A stretch of DNA of 36,098 nucleotides from Rhodovulum steppense (GTDB lineage: Bacteria > Pseudomonadota > Alphaproteobacteria > Rhodobacterales > Rhodobacteraceae): positions 1 through 36,098 of the forward strand of contig NZ_SLVM01000032.1 of assembly GCF_004339675.1 (NCBI RefSeq). The letters run 5' to 3'. Shown in pieces: positions 24,319-31,476 of this stretch; position 1 is the stretch's first letter, and every line of letters begins with the position of its first letter. A program made the translations under genes and the position numbers. Under the pieces are notes generated by a model that was not told the origin of the DNA, did not search any database, and was given only the letters and a program-made list of their open reading frames with translations.

Positions 24319-24465
24319 TTATTCGCCCGGCAGGACGGCAGCGTTGATGTGGATCAGTTTTGTAATTGCCTTCACGTGCTCCATCCCGTCCGACAGGAAG
24401 CCGCCGGTGCCGCAGGTGGGATCGTAGAGGGTCCGGATCAGGGTAAGCGAGGGTTTCCGCGCGGG
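24319..24465 (-). pseudogene. Relic of a type I restriction methyltransferase (hsdM-like)
   Basis: The minus-strand frame contains RTLYDPTCGTGGFLSDGMEH, which carries the SAM-binding motif DPTCGTGGF of HsdM N6-adenine methylases. Only about 25-30 residues look like HsdM; the frame upstream is unrelated and the part after DGMEHV diverges and stops at once. It has neither the NPPF catalytic motif nor a helical N-terminal domain. It is a fragment left by rearrangement next to the IS110 scar, with no function expected. Confidence 0.6.
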
Positions 24466-24715
24466 GGTGATGTCTACGAGTGCGACGAGGTCGTGTCGGC
24501 GGACCTGTCCGCGCATGCCCGCATCATGGCCCTCGCCCGCATCGAAGCGGCACTGTCGCTGGTCCGGGACGGCGCGGTCTATCCGCGGCTCTGCGCACCT
24601 TTCTGCAGAAGCTGCCGGTCGCGCGATGTCATCCGAGTCGATAGCGGATGAGCTGGAGCTGACTGAACTGATGCGGTGGATGCCCCCACCCAGCGGCATC
24701 TCGTATGCCATGATG

Positions 24716-24730
24716 GTTCCGCAGGAACCG
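24716..24730 (+). repeat. Short perfect stem-loop upstream of the IS110 transposase
   Basis: GGTTCC-GCA-GGAACC, 16 bases before the transposase ATG. In IS110-group elements the non-coding left end carries a structured bridge RNA, and this hairpin lies in that position. Whether it belongs to a bridge RNA is inference. Confidence 0.4.
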
Positions 24731-24746
24731 AACGGAGGGCACATCG

Positions 24747-25190
24747 ATGACGACGACGATCAGCATGCTGGCGATCGACCTGGCGAAGGGCAGCTTCCAA
24801 GTTTGCGCAATCGGACCGGATTGGGCGGTTCTATACAACCGCGTGCTATCCCGGGCCCGTCTGATGACACTATTGGCAGAACAGTCGGCCTGCGTGGTTG
24901 CGATGGAGGCCTGCGCCACGTCGCATCATTGGGGCCGCGTGGCGCAGTCCCACGGCCACGAGGTGCGCCTGGTGTCGGCAGCGTATGTGAAGCCTTTCGT
25001 CAAACGGCAGAAGAACGACAAGGCTGATGCCGAAGCCATCGCGGAGGCGGCCTCGCGCCCGACCATGCGGTTCGTGGCCGTGAAAGGTGCCGAGACCCAA
25101 GGCCGGGCGGTGGCGTTCCGGACGCATCAGTGCCTGGTGCGGCAGCGCACACAGCTCATCAACGCGCTGCGGGGGCATCTGGCCGAGTTC
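24747..25190 (+). mobile_element. IS110-family element, 5' part only
   Basis: Encodes about 148 N-terminal residues of an IS110 transposase: the RuvC-like DEDD domain with Asp11 (MLAIDLAKGSFQVC), Glu54 (VVAMEAC), Asp91 and Asp94 (QKNDKADAEAIAEA), then the start of the linker (RQRTQLINALRGHLAEFGL). The C-terminal Tnp domain with the catalytic serine is absent, so the element cannot move by itself. The 5' leader upstream of the ATG, including the hairpin at 24716, seems to be kept. The left boundary is not defined. Confidence 0.8.
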
Positions 25191-25355
25191 GGCCTGAGTG
25201 CGGTTCACGTGAACCGCGTCTTGCGGCAGCTTCGCGAAGCTGGGCTGGTGACCTTCCGGGACGGCCGTGTGACGTTTCACGACCATGGCGGGCTGGTGAA
25301 ACTTGCAGAGTTCGATCCGGCCTATCTGGATCAGACCGGACCGCTGCTGACATGA
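24747..25355 (+). pseudogene. In-frame chimera: IS110 transposase N-terminus fused to Crp/Fnr C-terminus
   Basis: A single 202-residue open frame. Residues 1 to about 148 are IS110 transposase; residues about 149-202 (SAVHVNRVLRQLREAGLVTF and onward) are the recognition helix and C-terminal wing of a Crp/Fnr regulator. This part is 39 of 55 residues identical to the intact regulator at 788-1519. The join falls where both proteins read L-A-(E/D)-x-x-G-L, suggesting a short-homology deletion. The first helix of the HTH and the whole sensor domain are lost. The ATG at 24747 has GGAGGG about 9 bases upstream, so it could still be translated. A function is doubtful; I class it as a broken gene. 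Confidence 0.8.
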
Positions 25356-25357
25356 GA

Positions 25358-25388
25358 GGGCCGCCCTCCGTCGATCGGCAGGCGGCCC
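25358..25388. terminator. Hairpin after the chimeric ORF
   Basis: Stem GGGCCGCC (25358-25365) / GGCGGCCC (25381-25388) between the convergent chimera and small gene, in the same relative position as the hairpin at 1526 after the intact Crp gene. No clear T-run. Confidence 0.4.
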
Positions 25389-25413
25389 GGGCGGTCGGAT
25401 CAGACGGCGGAGG

Positions 25414-25602
25414 TCACGCGAGCGCGTGGGTCGCCGCGTCGAGTTCCCTGTTGGTCTCGGCGTCGTTCTTCGCCATGTCTGCCTTCTCGGCGGCCTGGTA
25501 ATGCTTCAGGGCCGCATCCTTCTTCGGGCCGGCGGGCGCCTTGTCCCAGGCGGCCTTGACGGATTTCATCTTGTCGGCCGTGTTGGTCTGTTCGGGAGTC
25601 AT
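25414..25602 (-). CDS. Small charged helical protein (copy 2), 62 aa
   Basis: Paralogue of the product of 1565-1759: the core KMKSVKAAWDKAPAGPKKDA is nearly unchanged and 44 of 54 aligned residues agree. Differences cluster near the C-terminus (DMAKNDAETN). The ATG at 25602 has AAAGGA 9 bases upstream. Like copy 1 it lies convergent to a Crp-type coding end and has the conserved 14-base element 162 bases upstream. The gene itself appears intact although its Crp neighbour is destroyed. Function unknown. Confidence 0.75.
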   Translation of the reverse strand: MTPEQTNTADKMKSVKAAWDKAPAGPKKDAALKHYQAAEKADMAKNDAETNRELDAATHALA

Positions 25603-25635
25603 GGGGTGTGTCCTTTCGTGGACGTTCCGAGAATA

Positions 25636-25688
25636 AGAAGCGTGCCGACATGCCGACCTTTTGGGGATCGGCACGCCCACACGCTTCT
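25636..25688. repeat. Overlapping inverted repeats, two alternative hairpins
   Basis: AGAAGCGTG (25636-25644) pairs with CACGCTTCT (25680-25688), while GCGTGCCGA (25640-25648) pairs with TCGGCACGC (25668-25676). The left arms overlap by five bases, so both stems cannot form fully at once. They lie 34-86 bases upstream of the small gene's ATG, probably in its leader. Confidence 0.5.
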
Positions 25689-25763
25689 CGGGTACTCGGA
25701 AAACTGCCCCGCCAAATATTCGGCAGGCATGTTCCGTCTAGCCGATGACAAGGCACTGCCGCA

Positions 25764-25777
25764 CTGACGCAGGTTAG
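25764..25777 (-). promoter_or_regulatory. Shared upstream element, copy B
   Basis: Read toward the gene at 25602 the sequence is CTAACCTGCGTCAG, identical over 14 bases to copy C (31029-31042), flanked by GGA in both. It is 162 bases from the ATG, almost the same distance as copy A from its gene. From here to 26101 there is no gene I can support. Confidence 0.5.
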
Positions 25778-26101
25778 TCCAGCCGCGCGCAGCGGATCGA
25801 CCTCGCAGACGACAGGAAATCAGGGGTCGGCGTCGGTCGGGGCGCACGCGGTCAAGAGCCGCCCCCCGGGACCGAGAACAGACCGGCAAGCCCCCCGGCG
25901 CGGACCAGCCGGGTCGCGGTGCCGACTAGGCCCCCCAGCCACCAAGGGGTGGCCGCCCGCAACGCTGATCCAGGTAAGTGCATCGCCTGCCGGCTGTGAG
26001 AAGATCGGAAATCGGGGTCGCTTGCCGCGCGATGACCGGCGCGTGCCGTCCCGTTTCGGCAATGGCGCCTCCGGCAGGCACAGCCATCAGGGGAAAAGAC
26101 C

Positions 26102-26314
26102 ATGACACAGACAAACATCATCGGGCTCGTCGTGCTCGCAGTCGGCGCGGTTCTGCTGTTCTTCGCCTGGAGGGCATCGAATACGCCGGTCGAGCAGATG
26201 TCAGAGGCGCTGACCGGCCGCTTCACCGGCAATACGATGTGGTATCTGATCGGTGGGGTGATCGGTGTCGTGGCAGGCACCGCACTGCTTGTCCGCGGCC
26301 TTGTCCGCGTCTGA
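26102..26314 (+). CDS. Small two-helix membrane protein (DUF3185-like)
   Basis: 70 residues with two hydrophobic segments (about 6-23, VVLAVGAVLLFFAW, and 46-66, LIGGVIGVVAGTALLV) joined by a polar loop containing ALTGRFTGNTMW. The loop motif and layout are those of DUF3185 proteins. The ATG at 26102 has AGGGG 9 bases upstream. It begins a run of same-strand genes leading into the Mla-type operon, about 100 bases before the next gene. The role is unknown; inner-membrane location is clear. Confidence 0.8.
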   Translation: MTQTNIIGLVVLAVGAVLLFFAWRASNTPVEQMSEALTGRFTGNTMWYLIGGVIGVVAGTALLVRGLVRV

Positions 26315-26412
26315 ACCTTTCGGCGGTGACGATCCCGGAAGGGGGCGTTTCCGCAGATGTCTCTGCGGGCCAGCACCGGCCCGATAACCTCAACTTTCCA
26401 GGAACCGATCCA

Positions 26413-26604
26413 ATGAATCTCGTAAATCTCGTGGTCACTCTTGTCGTCGTCGGCGTCGGGCTGTGGGCGATCAACACCTATCTCCCGATGGATCGCAAGA
26501 TAAAGCAGATCCTCAACGTGGTGGTCGTGATCCTCGTCGTCCTCTGGTTGCTGCGCGGCTTCGGCCTTCTGGGCGATATCGGCGCGATCAGCGTCGGTGG
26601 CTGA
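26413..26604 (+). CDS. Thivi_2564-family membrane protein, 63 aa
   Basis: Two hydrophobic helices (LVNLVVTLVVVGVGLWAI and ILNVVVVILVVLWLLRGFGL) around the conserved NTYLPMDRKIKQ loop, the pattern of the Thivi_2564 small membrane family. The ATG at 26413 follows AGGAACC. The C-terminus overlaps the GTG start of the MlaE-like gene by eight bases, so it is probably translated with it. In the 98-base space before it are two small hairpins (26351-26368 and just after). No function is known for the family. Confidence 0.8.
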   Translation: MNLVNLVVTLVVVGVGLWAINTYLPMDRKIKQILNVVVVILVVLWLLRGFGLLGDIGAISVGG

Positions 26605-27676
26605 GACGACCGCGCCGACCCGGTCGACTTTGGCCCTTTCGGGTCCTGTGACGCTGGCCACCCTCGGCGCGGTTCGTGCGCGGCTTGACGAGGCCGCAGC
26701 CGACGCAGCGGTGGATGTCTCGGCGGTCACGCGGCTGGATACGGCGGGGGCGTGGCTGCTGAGCACGACCGGGCGGCGTGTCGAGGGCGGCGACGAAGCC
26801 CAGCGCCTGCTGATCCGGACGGTGGGGGAGGCCATGCCGTCGGCTGTCAAGGTCGAGCCGCGCGGCCTGGGGCGGCGTGCAGGCGACGTGCTGGCGGGTG
26901 TCGGCATGGCCGTGGACGGATTTCTGGCCGCAACGGCGCAGAGCCTCGGGTTTCTGGGCGTCGTCATGGCCCGGCTGGCCGCCACGCTGGCCCGTCCCCG
27001 GCGCCTTCGGCTGACCGCCCTCGTGCACCACATGCAGGATGTCGGGCTGAACGCCGTGCCGATCGTGGCGCTGATGGGCTTTCTCATCGGCGTCGTGCTG
27101 GCGTTTCAGGGTGCTGCGCAGCTGCGCCAGTTCGGGGCCGAGGTCTTCGTGGTCGACCTGATCGCGGTCTCGATCCTGCGCGAACTGGGCATTCTGCTGA
27201 CAGCGATCATCGTCGCGGGGCGCTCGGCCTCTGCTTTCACCGCGGCCATCGGCTCGATGAAGATGCGCGAGGAGATCGACGCCATGCGCGTGCTCGGGCT
27301 GGACCCGATCGAATTGCTGGTGCTGCCGCGCCTTCTGGCGCTGGTGATCATGCTGCCGATCCTGGGGATGGTCGCCAACCTGTCCGGACTGTTCGGCGGC
27401 GGGCTGATGGCCTGGATCGAGCTTGGCATCTCGCCCAGCCAGTTCCGCACGCAATTGCTGGCGGATGTCGACGCGGCGCAGGCGCTGGTCGGCCTGTCCA
27501 AGGCGCCGGTCTTCGCGGCGATCATCGCGCTGGTGGGCTGTCAGCAGGGGTTGCTGGTCGAGGGCGATGCGGAATCCCTGGGCATGCGGACCTCGCGCGC
27601 GGTGGTGATCGCGATCTTTCTGGTGATCGTGGTGGATGCGCTTTTCTCGGTGTTCTTCGCGGTCTGGGGGGTGTGA
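26597..27676 (+). CDS. MlaE-type lipid ABC permease with N-terminal STAS domain
   Basis: 359 residues. Residues about 10-85 form a STAS-like domain (LSGPVTLATLGAVRARLDEA; VTRLDTAGAWLL), followed by the MlaE/YrbE permease at about 115-359. The permease has the conserved region GFLIGVVLAFQGAAQLRQFG, RELGILLTAIIVAGRSASAF and EEIDAMRVLGLDP. In E. coli MlaE and MlaB (STAS) are separate subunits; here they are one chain, a known alternative form. The GTG at 26597 overlaps the previous gene. With the next three genes it should form an inner-membrane complex moving phospholipids between inner and outer membranes. Confidence 0.92.
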   Translation: MAETTAPTRSTLALSGPVTLATLGAVRARLDEAAADAAVDVSAVTRLDTAGAWLLSTTGRRVEGGDEAQRLLIRTVGEAMPSAVKVEPRGLGRRAGDVLAGVGMAVDGFLAATAQSLGFLGVVMARLAATLARPRRLRLTALVHHMQDVGLNAVPIVALMGFLIGVVLAFQGAAQLRQFGAEVFVVDLIAVSILRELGILLTAIIVAGRSASAFTAAIGSMKMREEIDAMRVLGLDPIELLVLPRLLALVIMLPILGMVANLSGLFGGGLMAWIELGISPSQFRTQLLADVDAAQALVGLSKAPVFAAIIALVGCQQGLLVEGDAESLGMRTSRAVVIAIFLVIVVDALFSVFFAVWGV

Positions 27677-28449
27677 TGCAGGCCGAGACCGTCATCGAGG
27701 TCAGGGGCCTGACCAACCGCTTCGGCGCGAACGTTGTCCACGAGGACCTGTCGCTCGACGTGATGCGGGGCGAGGTGCTCGGGGTCGTCGGCGCCTCGGG
27801 CAGCGGGAAATCGGTGCTTCTGCGCAGCATCGTGGGGCTGATGACCCCGAGCGCGGGGCAGATCACCATGCTGGGCACGGATGTGCTGGGCGCCAGCGCG
27901 GCCGACCGGGCGGCCGTGAGCGCGCGCACCGGCGTGATGTTCCAGGATGGCGCGCTGTTCTCGGCGCTGACCGTGCGCGAGAACGTGGCGGCACCGATGC
28001 GCGAACGGCTGGGGGTCGACGCGGAAACCCGGGCTTCGCTGGCCGATCTGCGCATTTCCATGGTCGGCCTGCCGCCCGAGGCGGGCGATCTGTTTCCCGC
28101 CGCGCTGTCCGGGGGCATGCGCAAGCGCGCGGGGCTGGCGCGCGCCCTGTCGCTCGACCCCGAGATCCTGTTTCTGGACGAACCCACGGCAGGCCTCGAC
28201 CCGATCAGCGCCTCGGCCTTCGACACGCTGTTGAATTCGCTGCGCAAGGCCCTCGGATTGACGGTGTTTCTGGTGACCCATGACCTCGACACGTTGCAGG
28301 CCACCTGCGACCGGGTCGCCGTGCTGGCCCGGCGCCGGGTGCTGGTGACGGGAACCATGGCCCAGATGCGGGCGGTCGACGACCCATGGGTGCAGTCCTA
28401 TTTCAACGGCCCGCGCGCCCACGCGGCCCTGGCCGTGGCGGGCGGCTGA
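27676..28449 (+). CDS. MlaF-type ABC ATPase
   Basis: 257 residues. Walker A GASGSGKS at 39-46, Q-loop in GVMFQDGALFS, signature ALSGGMRKRAGLARAL, Walker B ILFLDEPTAGLDP, H-loop VTHDLDT. The GGMRKR signature and the ISASAFD stretch after Walker B are those of MlaF/Ttg2A. One base is shared between the MlaE stop and this ATG (TGATG), and one with the following gene. It powers the lipid transporter. Confidence 0.93.
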   Translation: MQAETVIEVRGLTNRFGANVVHEDLSLDVMRGEVLGVVGASGSGKSVLLRSIVGLMTPSAGQITMLGTDVLGASAADRAAVSARTGVMFQDGALFSALTVRENVAAPMRERLGVDAETRASLADLRISMVGLPPEAGDLFPAALSGGMRKRAGLARALSLDPEILFLDEPTAGLDPISASAFDTLLNSLRKALGLTVFLVTHDLDTLQATCDRVAVLARRRVLVTGTMAQMRAVDDPWVQSYFNGPRAHAALAVAGG

Positions 28450-29351
28450 TGGAAACCCGCGCGCGCTTCGTGCTGGTGGGTCTGGTCACGATCCTTGGCC
28501 TTCTCGCCGGACTGGGATTTGTCCTGTGGCTCGCCAAGGTCCAGATCGACCGGACTTACGCGCAATACGACATCCGCTTCGGCACGGTCGCAGGTCTGAG
28601 CCAGACCGGCGCCGTCCGGTATAATGGCGTGGATGTCGGCAAGGTGGTGAGCATCGCGCTGGACCGGGATGATCCCTCGCTGGTGCGCGTGCGCATCGAG
28701 GTCTTCGCCAGCACCCCCATCCGCGCCGACACCGTCGCGACGCTTGCCTCGCAGGGCGTGACGGGCGTCGCCTTCATCGCGCTGGAAGGGGGCAGCGCCG
28801 ACGCCGAGCCCCTGAAACGGGTGCCTCCGGCGGACGTGCCGGTGATCCCGTCCGGAAGATCGGTGGTGCAGGATCTGATGATCACCGGACCCGACCTGCT
28901 GGCGGAGGCGACCGCGCTCATCGCCGAGGTCCGGGGCTTTGCCACACCGCAGAACCGCGAAGCCGTGGCGGGACTGCTCGCCAACCTGGCAGACGCCAGC
29001 GGGCGAATCGACGCGCTCGCCACGCGCGCCGAGGCGACGCTCTCCCGGGTCGACGCGGTCCTCGCTGCGGCAGAATCTGGGGTCACGGCCGCCGACGGCC
29101 TGCTTGCGCGCGACGTGCCGGCGCTTGTCGCCGATCTCCGCTCTGTCGTCGACAGCACGGCCGGGGCGATGGACGGGATCCGCGGGCTGACCCGGGGTGA
29201 TCTGCCGCGCCTCGCGGCGCAGATCGGCACGCTGATCCAGGATGCAAGCGGCGTGATCGCGCGGTTCGACGCGCTTGCCCGCCAGATCGGCAGCGATCCC
29301 GGCCGTTTTCTTCTGGGCAACGAGACCCCGGAATACAGGAGGTCCCAATGA
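28449..29351 (+). CDS. MlaD/MCE-domain lipid transport protein
   Basis: 300 residues. One N-terminal membrane anchor (about 7-29, FVLVGLVTILGLLAGLGFVL), then an MCE domain at about 37-115 (VRYNGVDVGKVVSIALDRDD; TLASQGVTGVAFIALEGG). A long helical C-terminus is rich in Ala, Asp and Val (130-285), which in this family forms the tunnel stalk. The protein is longer than E. coli MlaD and resembles the alphaproteobacterial form. It stands in the periplasm on the MlaE/MlaF complex. The stop overlaps the next ATG. Confidence 0.92.
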   Translation: METRARFVLVGLVTILGLLAGLGFVLWLAKVQIDRTYAQYDIRFGTVAGLSQTGAVRYNGVDVGKVVSIALDRDDPSLVRVRIEVFASTPIRADTVATLASQGVTGVAFIALEGGSADAEPLKRVPPADVPVIPSGRSVVQDLMITGPDLLAEATALIAEVRGFATPQNREAVAGLLANLADASGRIDALATRAEATLSRVDAVLAAAESGVTAADGLLARDVPALVADLRSVVDSTAGAMDGIRGLTRGDLPRLAAQIGTLIQDASGVIARFDALARQIGSDPGRFLLGNETPEYRRSQ

Positions 29352-29959
29352 GCCTTACGCGCCGCAGTCTTCTGTCGATGTCGGTACTGGCAGGTCTGTC
29401 CGGCTGCGGCGCCGTGTCCGCGGTGTCGCGGGCGAGCGAGCCGCGCGACACCTACACCCTCTCGCCGCTTGGCCCGGCGGCGGCGCCGCGCACAGGCTCG
29501 GGCCATCTGGTCGTCGAACTGCCGACATCCGGGGGCGAGTTGTCCACGGATCGTATCCTCATCAAGATTTCACCCCGGCAGGCGGAGTATCTGCCCGATG
29601 CCCGCTGGTCCGAAGCGACCCCGGCGATGGTGCAGACCCTGCTGGTGAATTCGCTCCTGAACCGCGGCGGGCTCCGCCTCGTCACGCGGGTCGGGGCCGG
29701 GCTCATGCCCGACCACACCCTGATGACCGAGATCACGGCGTTTCAGGCCGAATTGATCGGCCCGGACCGGGCGCAGGTCCGCATCGCGCTTCAGATGACC
29801 CTGATCCGCGAAGCCAACCGTTCGATCGCCGGCACGCGGCGCTTCGGGGCGACCGTGGAGTCGGCGTCGGACGGCAGTGCCGCGCTGATCGCCGGCCTCG
29901 ACGCGGCCATGCAATCGGTGCTCGCCGAAGCCATCGGCTGGGTGCAGGCAAGGACCTGA
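29348..29959 (+). CDS. ABC-type transport auxiliary lipoprotein (DUF330/PqiC-like)
   Basis: 203 residues. An arginine-containing signal peptide ends in the lipobox LSGC with Cys20. The mature part begins with DTYTLSPLG, the usual start of this family, and includes RILIKISPRQAEYLPDARWS, the segment shared by PqiC-like lipoproteins. It overlaps the MCE gene by four bases (ATGA). In this transporter type it takes the outer-membrane end of the path. No MlaC-type soluble carrier is seen nearby. The operon appears to end here. Confidence 0.88.
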   Translation: MSLTRRSLLSMSVLAGLSGCGAVSAVSRASEPRDTYTLSPLGPAAAPRTGSGHLVVELPTSGGELSTDRILIKISPRQAEYLPDARWSEATPAMVQTLLVNSLLNRGGLRLVTRVGAGLMPDHTLMTEITAFQAELIGPDRAQVRIALQMTLIREANRSIAGTRRFGATVESASDGSAALIAGLDAAMQSVLAEAIGWVQART

Positions 29960-30008
29960 GCGAGGTCAGGCCCTGCCGGTCGCACCGCAACATGGCGCGC
30001 AGGCCCGC

Positions 30009-30419
30009 CTAATGCGCTGGCGTCTGCTGGTGGGTCAGGCGCACCCAACTGGTGTCATCCCTCAGGTAGGTCGAGGTGCAGAGCGCCTCGCAGATCGGAT
30101 CGCCGCTGCGTTCGGCGGAGACGCGATAGGCGAGGACCGCGACATCGCCCCTGCCCGTGAGATAGCGCTCGCTCATCACGACCGAGCGCCACCTCTGCGC
30201 GACGTCCCGTTCGCGCCAGAGCGCATCGCCCTGAAGGATGCCGGCCGGATAGGGAAAGACGAAGACGGCCCCCTTGGCGGTCATCCGGCGCGCGCTGTCC
30301 ACGCCGCCGGTCCAGAACCGTTCCTCCATGTCCCAGAGGGCCGCTTCGTCCTGAGCGGGCAGGGACCCCGGCTTTCGGGCCGACGGCACGCGGCGCTCGG
30401 GGCGCGATGCGGATATCAT
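30009..30419 (-). CDS. NTF2-like (SnoaL/DUF4440 type) protein
   Basis: 136 residues. After a basic 20-residue lead the layout is NTF2-like: a helix with DEAALWDMEERFWTGG, MTAKGAVFVFPYPAGILQGD, then strands RYLTGRGDVAVLAYRVSAER and WVRLTHQQTP. Such cone-shaped folds bind small ligands or act as simple enzymes; no catalytic set can be named. The ATG at 30419 overlaps the stop of the upstream gene (ATGA), so the pair is cotranscribed. Convergent to the Mla-type operon with a 49-base gap. Confidence 0.75.
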   Translation of the reverse strand: MISASRPERRVPSARKPGSLPAQDEAALWDMEERFWTGGVDSARRMTAKGAVFVFPYPAGILQGDALWRERDVAQRWRSVVMSERYLTGRGDVAVLAYRVSAERSGDPICEALCTSTYLRDDTSWVRLTHQQTPAH

Positions 30420-30835
30420 TCGCCCATCCCCGACGACCCGCCGAACATGATCTGTGCCAGGACAAGGAATGCCGCGAGGATCGCCCAGAATGCGCCCGAG
30501 GAGATCGGAAAGCCGATCTTCGCCGCAGCACCCGTGCTGCCGGGACGCGCGGCGCCTTCGGGAAGCAGACGGGTCAGGTCCCGCCCCACCGGACCGTGGT
30601 CCTGCCCGAGCGCGGGCACGTCGCGAACGCGCGCCAGCAACAGACCGAACCGTGTCGCCGCGCCCTCCCGGCCCAGCGCGGCAAGCTCTGCCGCCTCTGC
30701 CCACGGATCGAGGTTCAGTCGCGCCAGCGCCGACAGGACGGTCACCGCGCTGCCGCGCCTGTCCTCGCCGACATAGGCGTAGAGAAAGCGCTCGAACTCG
30801 GGCGGGTTCGGGTTGAGGATATTTGTGCTGGCCAT
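30416..30835 (-). CDS. Hypothetical protein with C-terminal membrane anchor
   Basis: 139 residues. The N-terminal 60 residues are acidic and helical (PPEFERFLYAYVGEDRRG; SALARLNLDPWAEAAELAAL). The middle is Pro/Gly-rich and a hydrophobic helix closes the chain (about 112-132, GAFWAILAAFLVLAQIMFGG). The first half therefore likely faces the cytoplasm. The ATG at 30835 has GGAG then AGGA upstream. It is translationally coupled to the NTF2-like gene. I do not recognise the family. No EcfG-type site was found upstream; a 14-base element lies in the divergent gap but points the other way. Confidence 0.75.
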   Translation of the reverse strand: MASTNILNPNPPEFERFLYAYVGEDRRGSAVTVLSALARLNLDPWAEAAELAALGREGAATRFGLLLARVRDVPALGQDHGPVGRDLTRLLPEGAARPGSTGAAAKIGFPISSGAFWAILAAFLVLAQIMFGGSSGMGE

Positions 30836-31028
30836 TGTGGTCCTGCTCCCTGATCGAGGCTGTGCCGCATCCTGCAGCACGATGGCCCGGGCACGACGCC
30901 AGGCGACGACGATCCTGATCCCGACATCCTTACCCGCTTGTCGGTCCCGGCGCGCTTACACAGGTCAGTCCGACCGGCTGTCCTTCGGAGCCGCAGCCGC
31001 CCGCGACCCGGCCTGCCGATGACCGGGA

Positions 31029-31042
31029 CTAACCTGCGTCAG
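31029..31042 (+). promoter_or_regulatory. Shared upstream element, copy C
   Basis: CTAACCTGCGTCAG, preceded by GGA as in copy B, 120 bases before the ATG at 31162 and in the same orientation relative to the gene as copies A and B. The downstream gene is not related to the other two, so this is not simple paralogy. The rest of the 326-base gap (30836-31161) shows no supported gene. Confidence 0.5.
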
Positions 31043-31161
31043 CCCCGGACGACCCGTCCTGCCGTACAAGAAGGGAAGGGCGTTCGATCATGCGGGCGGT
31101 GAAGCCGATGGGCGGAGCGCAGGACCACGCGACGACCCCACGGACCATGCGGAGGTCAGCA

Positions 31162-31476
31162 ATGCTCACGCGGTCGACCAGACGGACGGTGACGTTCTTC
31201 AATCCGTTCCCCCTGTCCGGATACGTCGGCGAACTGTCGGCCGGCGACTACGAGGTCATCGTCGAGGAGGAGCTCCTTCAGGGGCTCAGCTTCGAGGCGT
31301 GGCGACGGACGGCGACCTACCTGACGGTGCACGGCAGGGGCAGTCCTGCGGGGCGAACGGAGATGCGCGCGACGACCGAACAGGACCTGACCGCGGCGCT
31401 GGGCCGGGATCAGGCCGAGACCCGGGGCAACACTGACAGCGAGGCGGCGCTTTCTCCGCAGGAGGATGGATCATGA
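31162..31476 (+). CDS. Small conserved hypothetical protein, 104 aa
   Basis: The first 60 residues form a compact domain: TVTFFNPFPLSGYVGELSAG, DYEVIVEEELLQGLSFEAWR, RTATYL. This pattern (a beta-rich core with EEELLxGLSFxAxRR) recurs in small alphaproteobacterial proteins of unknown role. The rest is polar and probably disordered. The start at 31162 is chosen for GGAGGTC upstream; an in-frame ATG at 31090 lacks that. It opens a tightly overlapped operon reaching to 35399. Copy C of the conserved element precedes it. Confidence 0.75.
   Translation: MLTRSTRRTVTFFNPFPLSGYVGELSAGDYEVIVEEELLQGLSFEAWRRTATYLTVHGRGSPAGRTEMRATTEQDLTAALGRDQAETRGNTDSEAALSPQEDGS

Noticed and set aside
24467-25027. Overlapping plus-strand frame across the IS110 start
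   Set aside because: Different frame from the transposase, low-complexity Arg/Ser composition, no recognisable domain.
26351-26368. Small hairpin CCGCAGA/TCTGCGG before the Thivi_2564 gene as a riboswitch
   Set aside because: A 7-base stem with a 4-base loop alone is common in GC-rich DNA and matches no riboswitch pattern I know.
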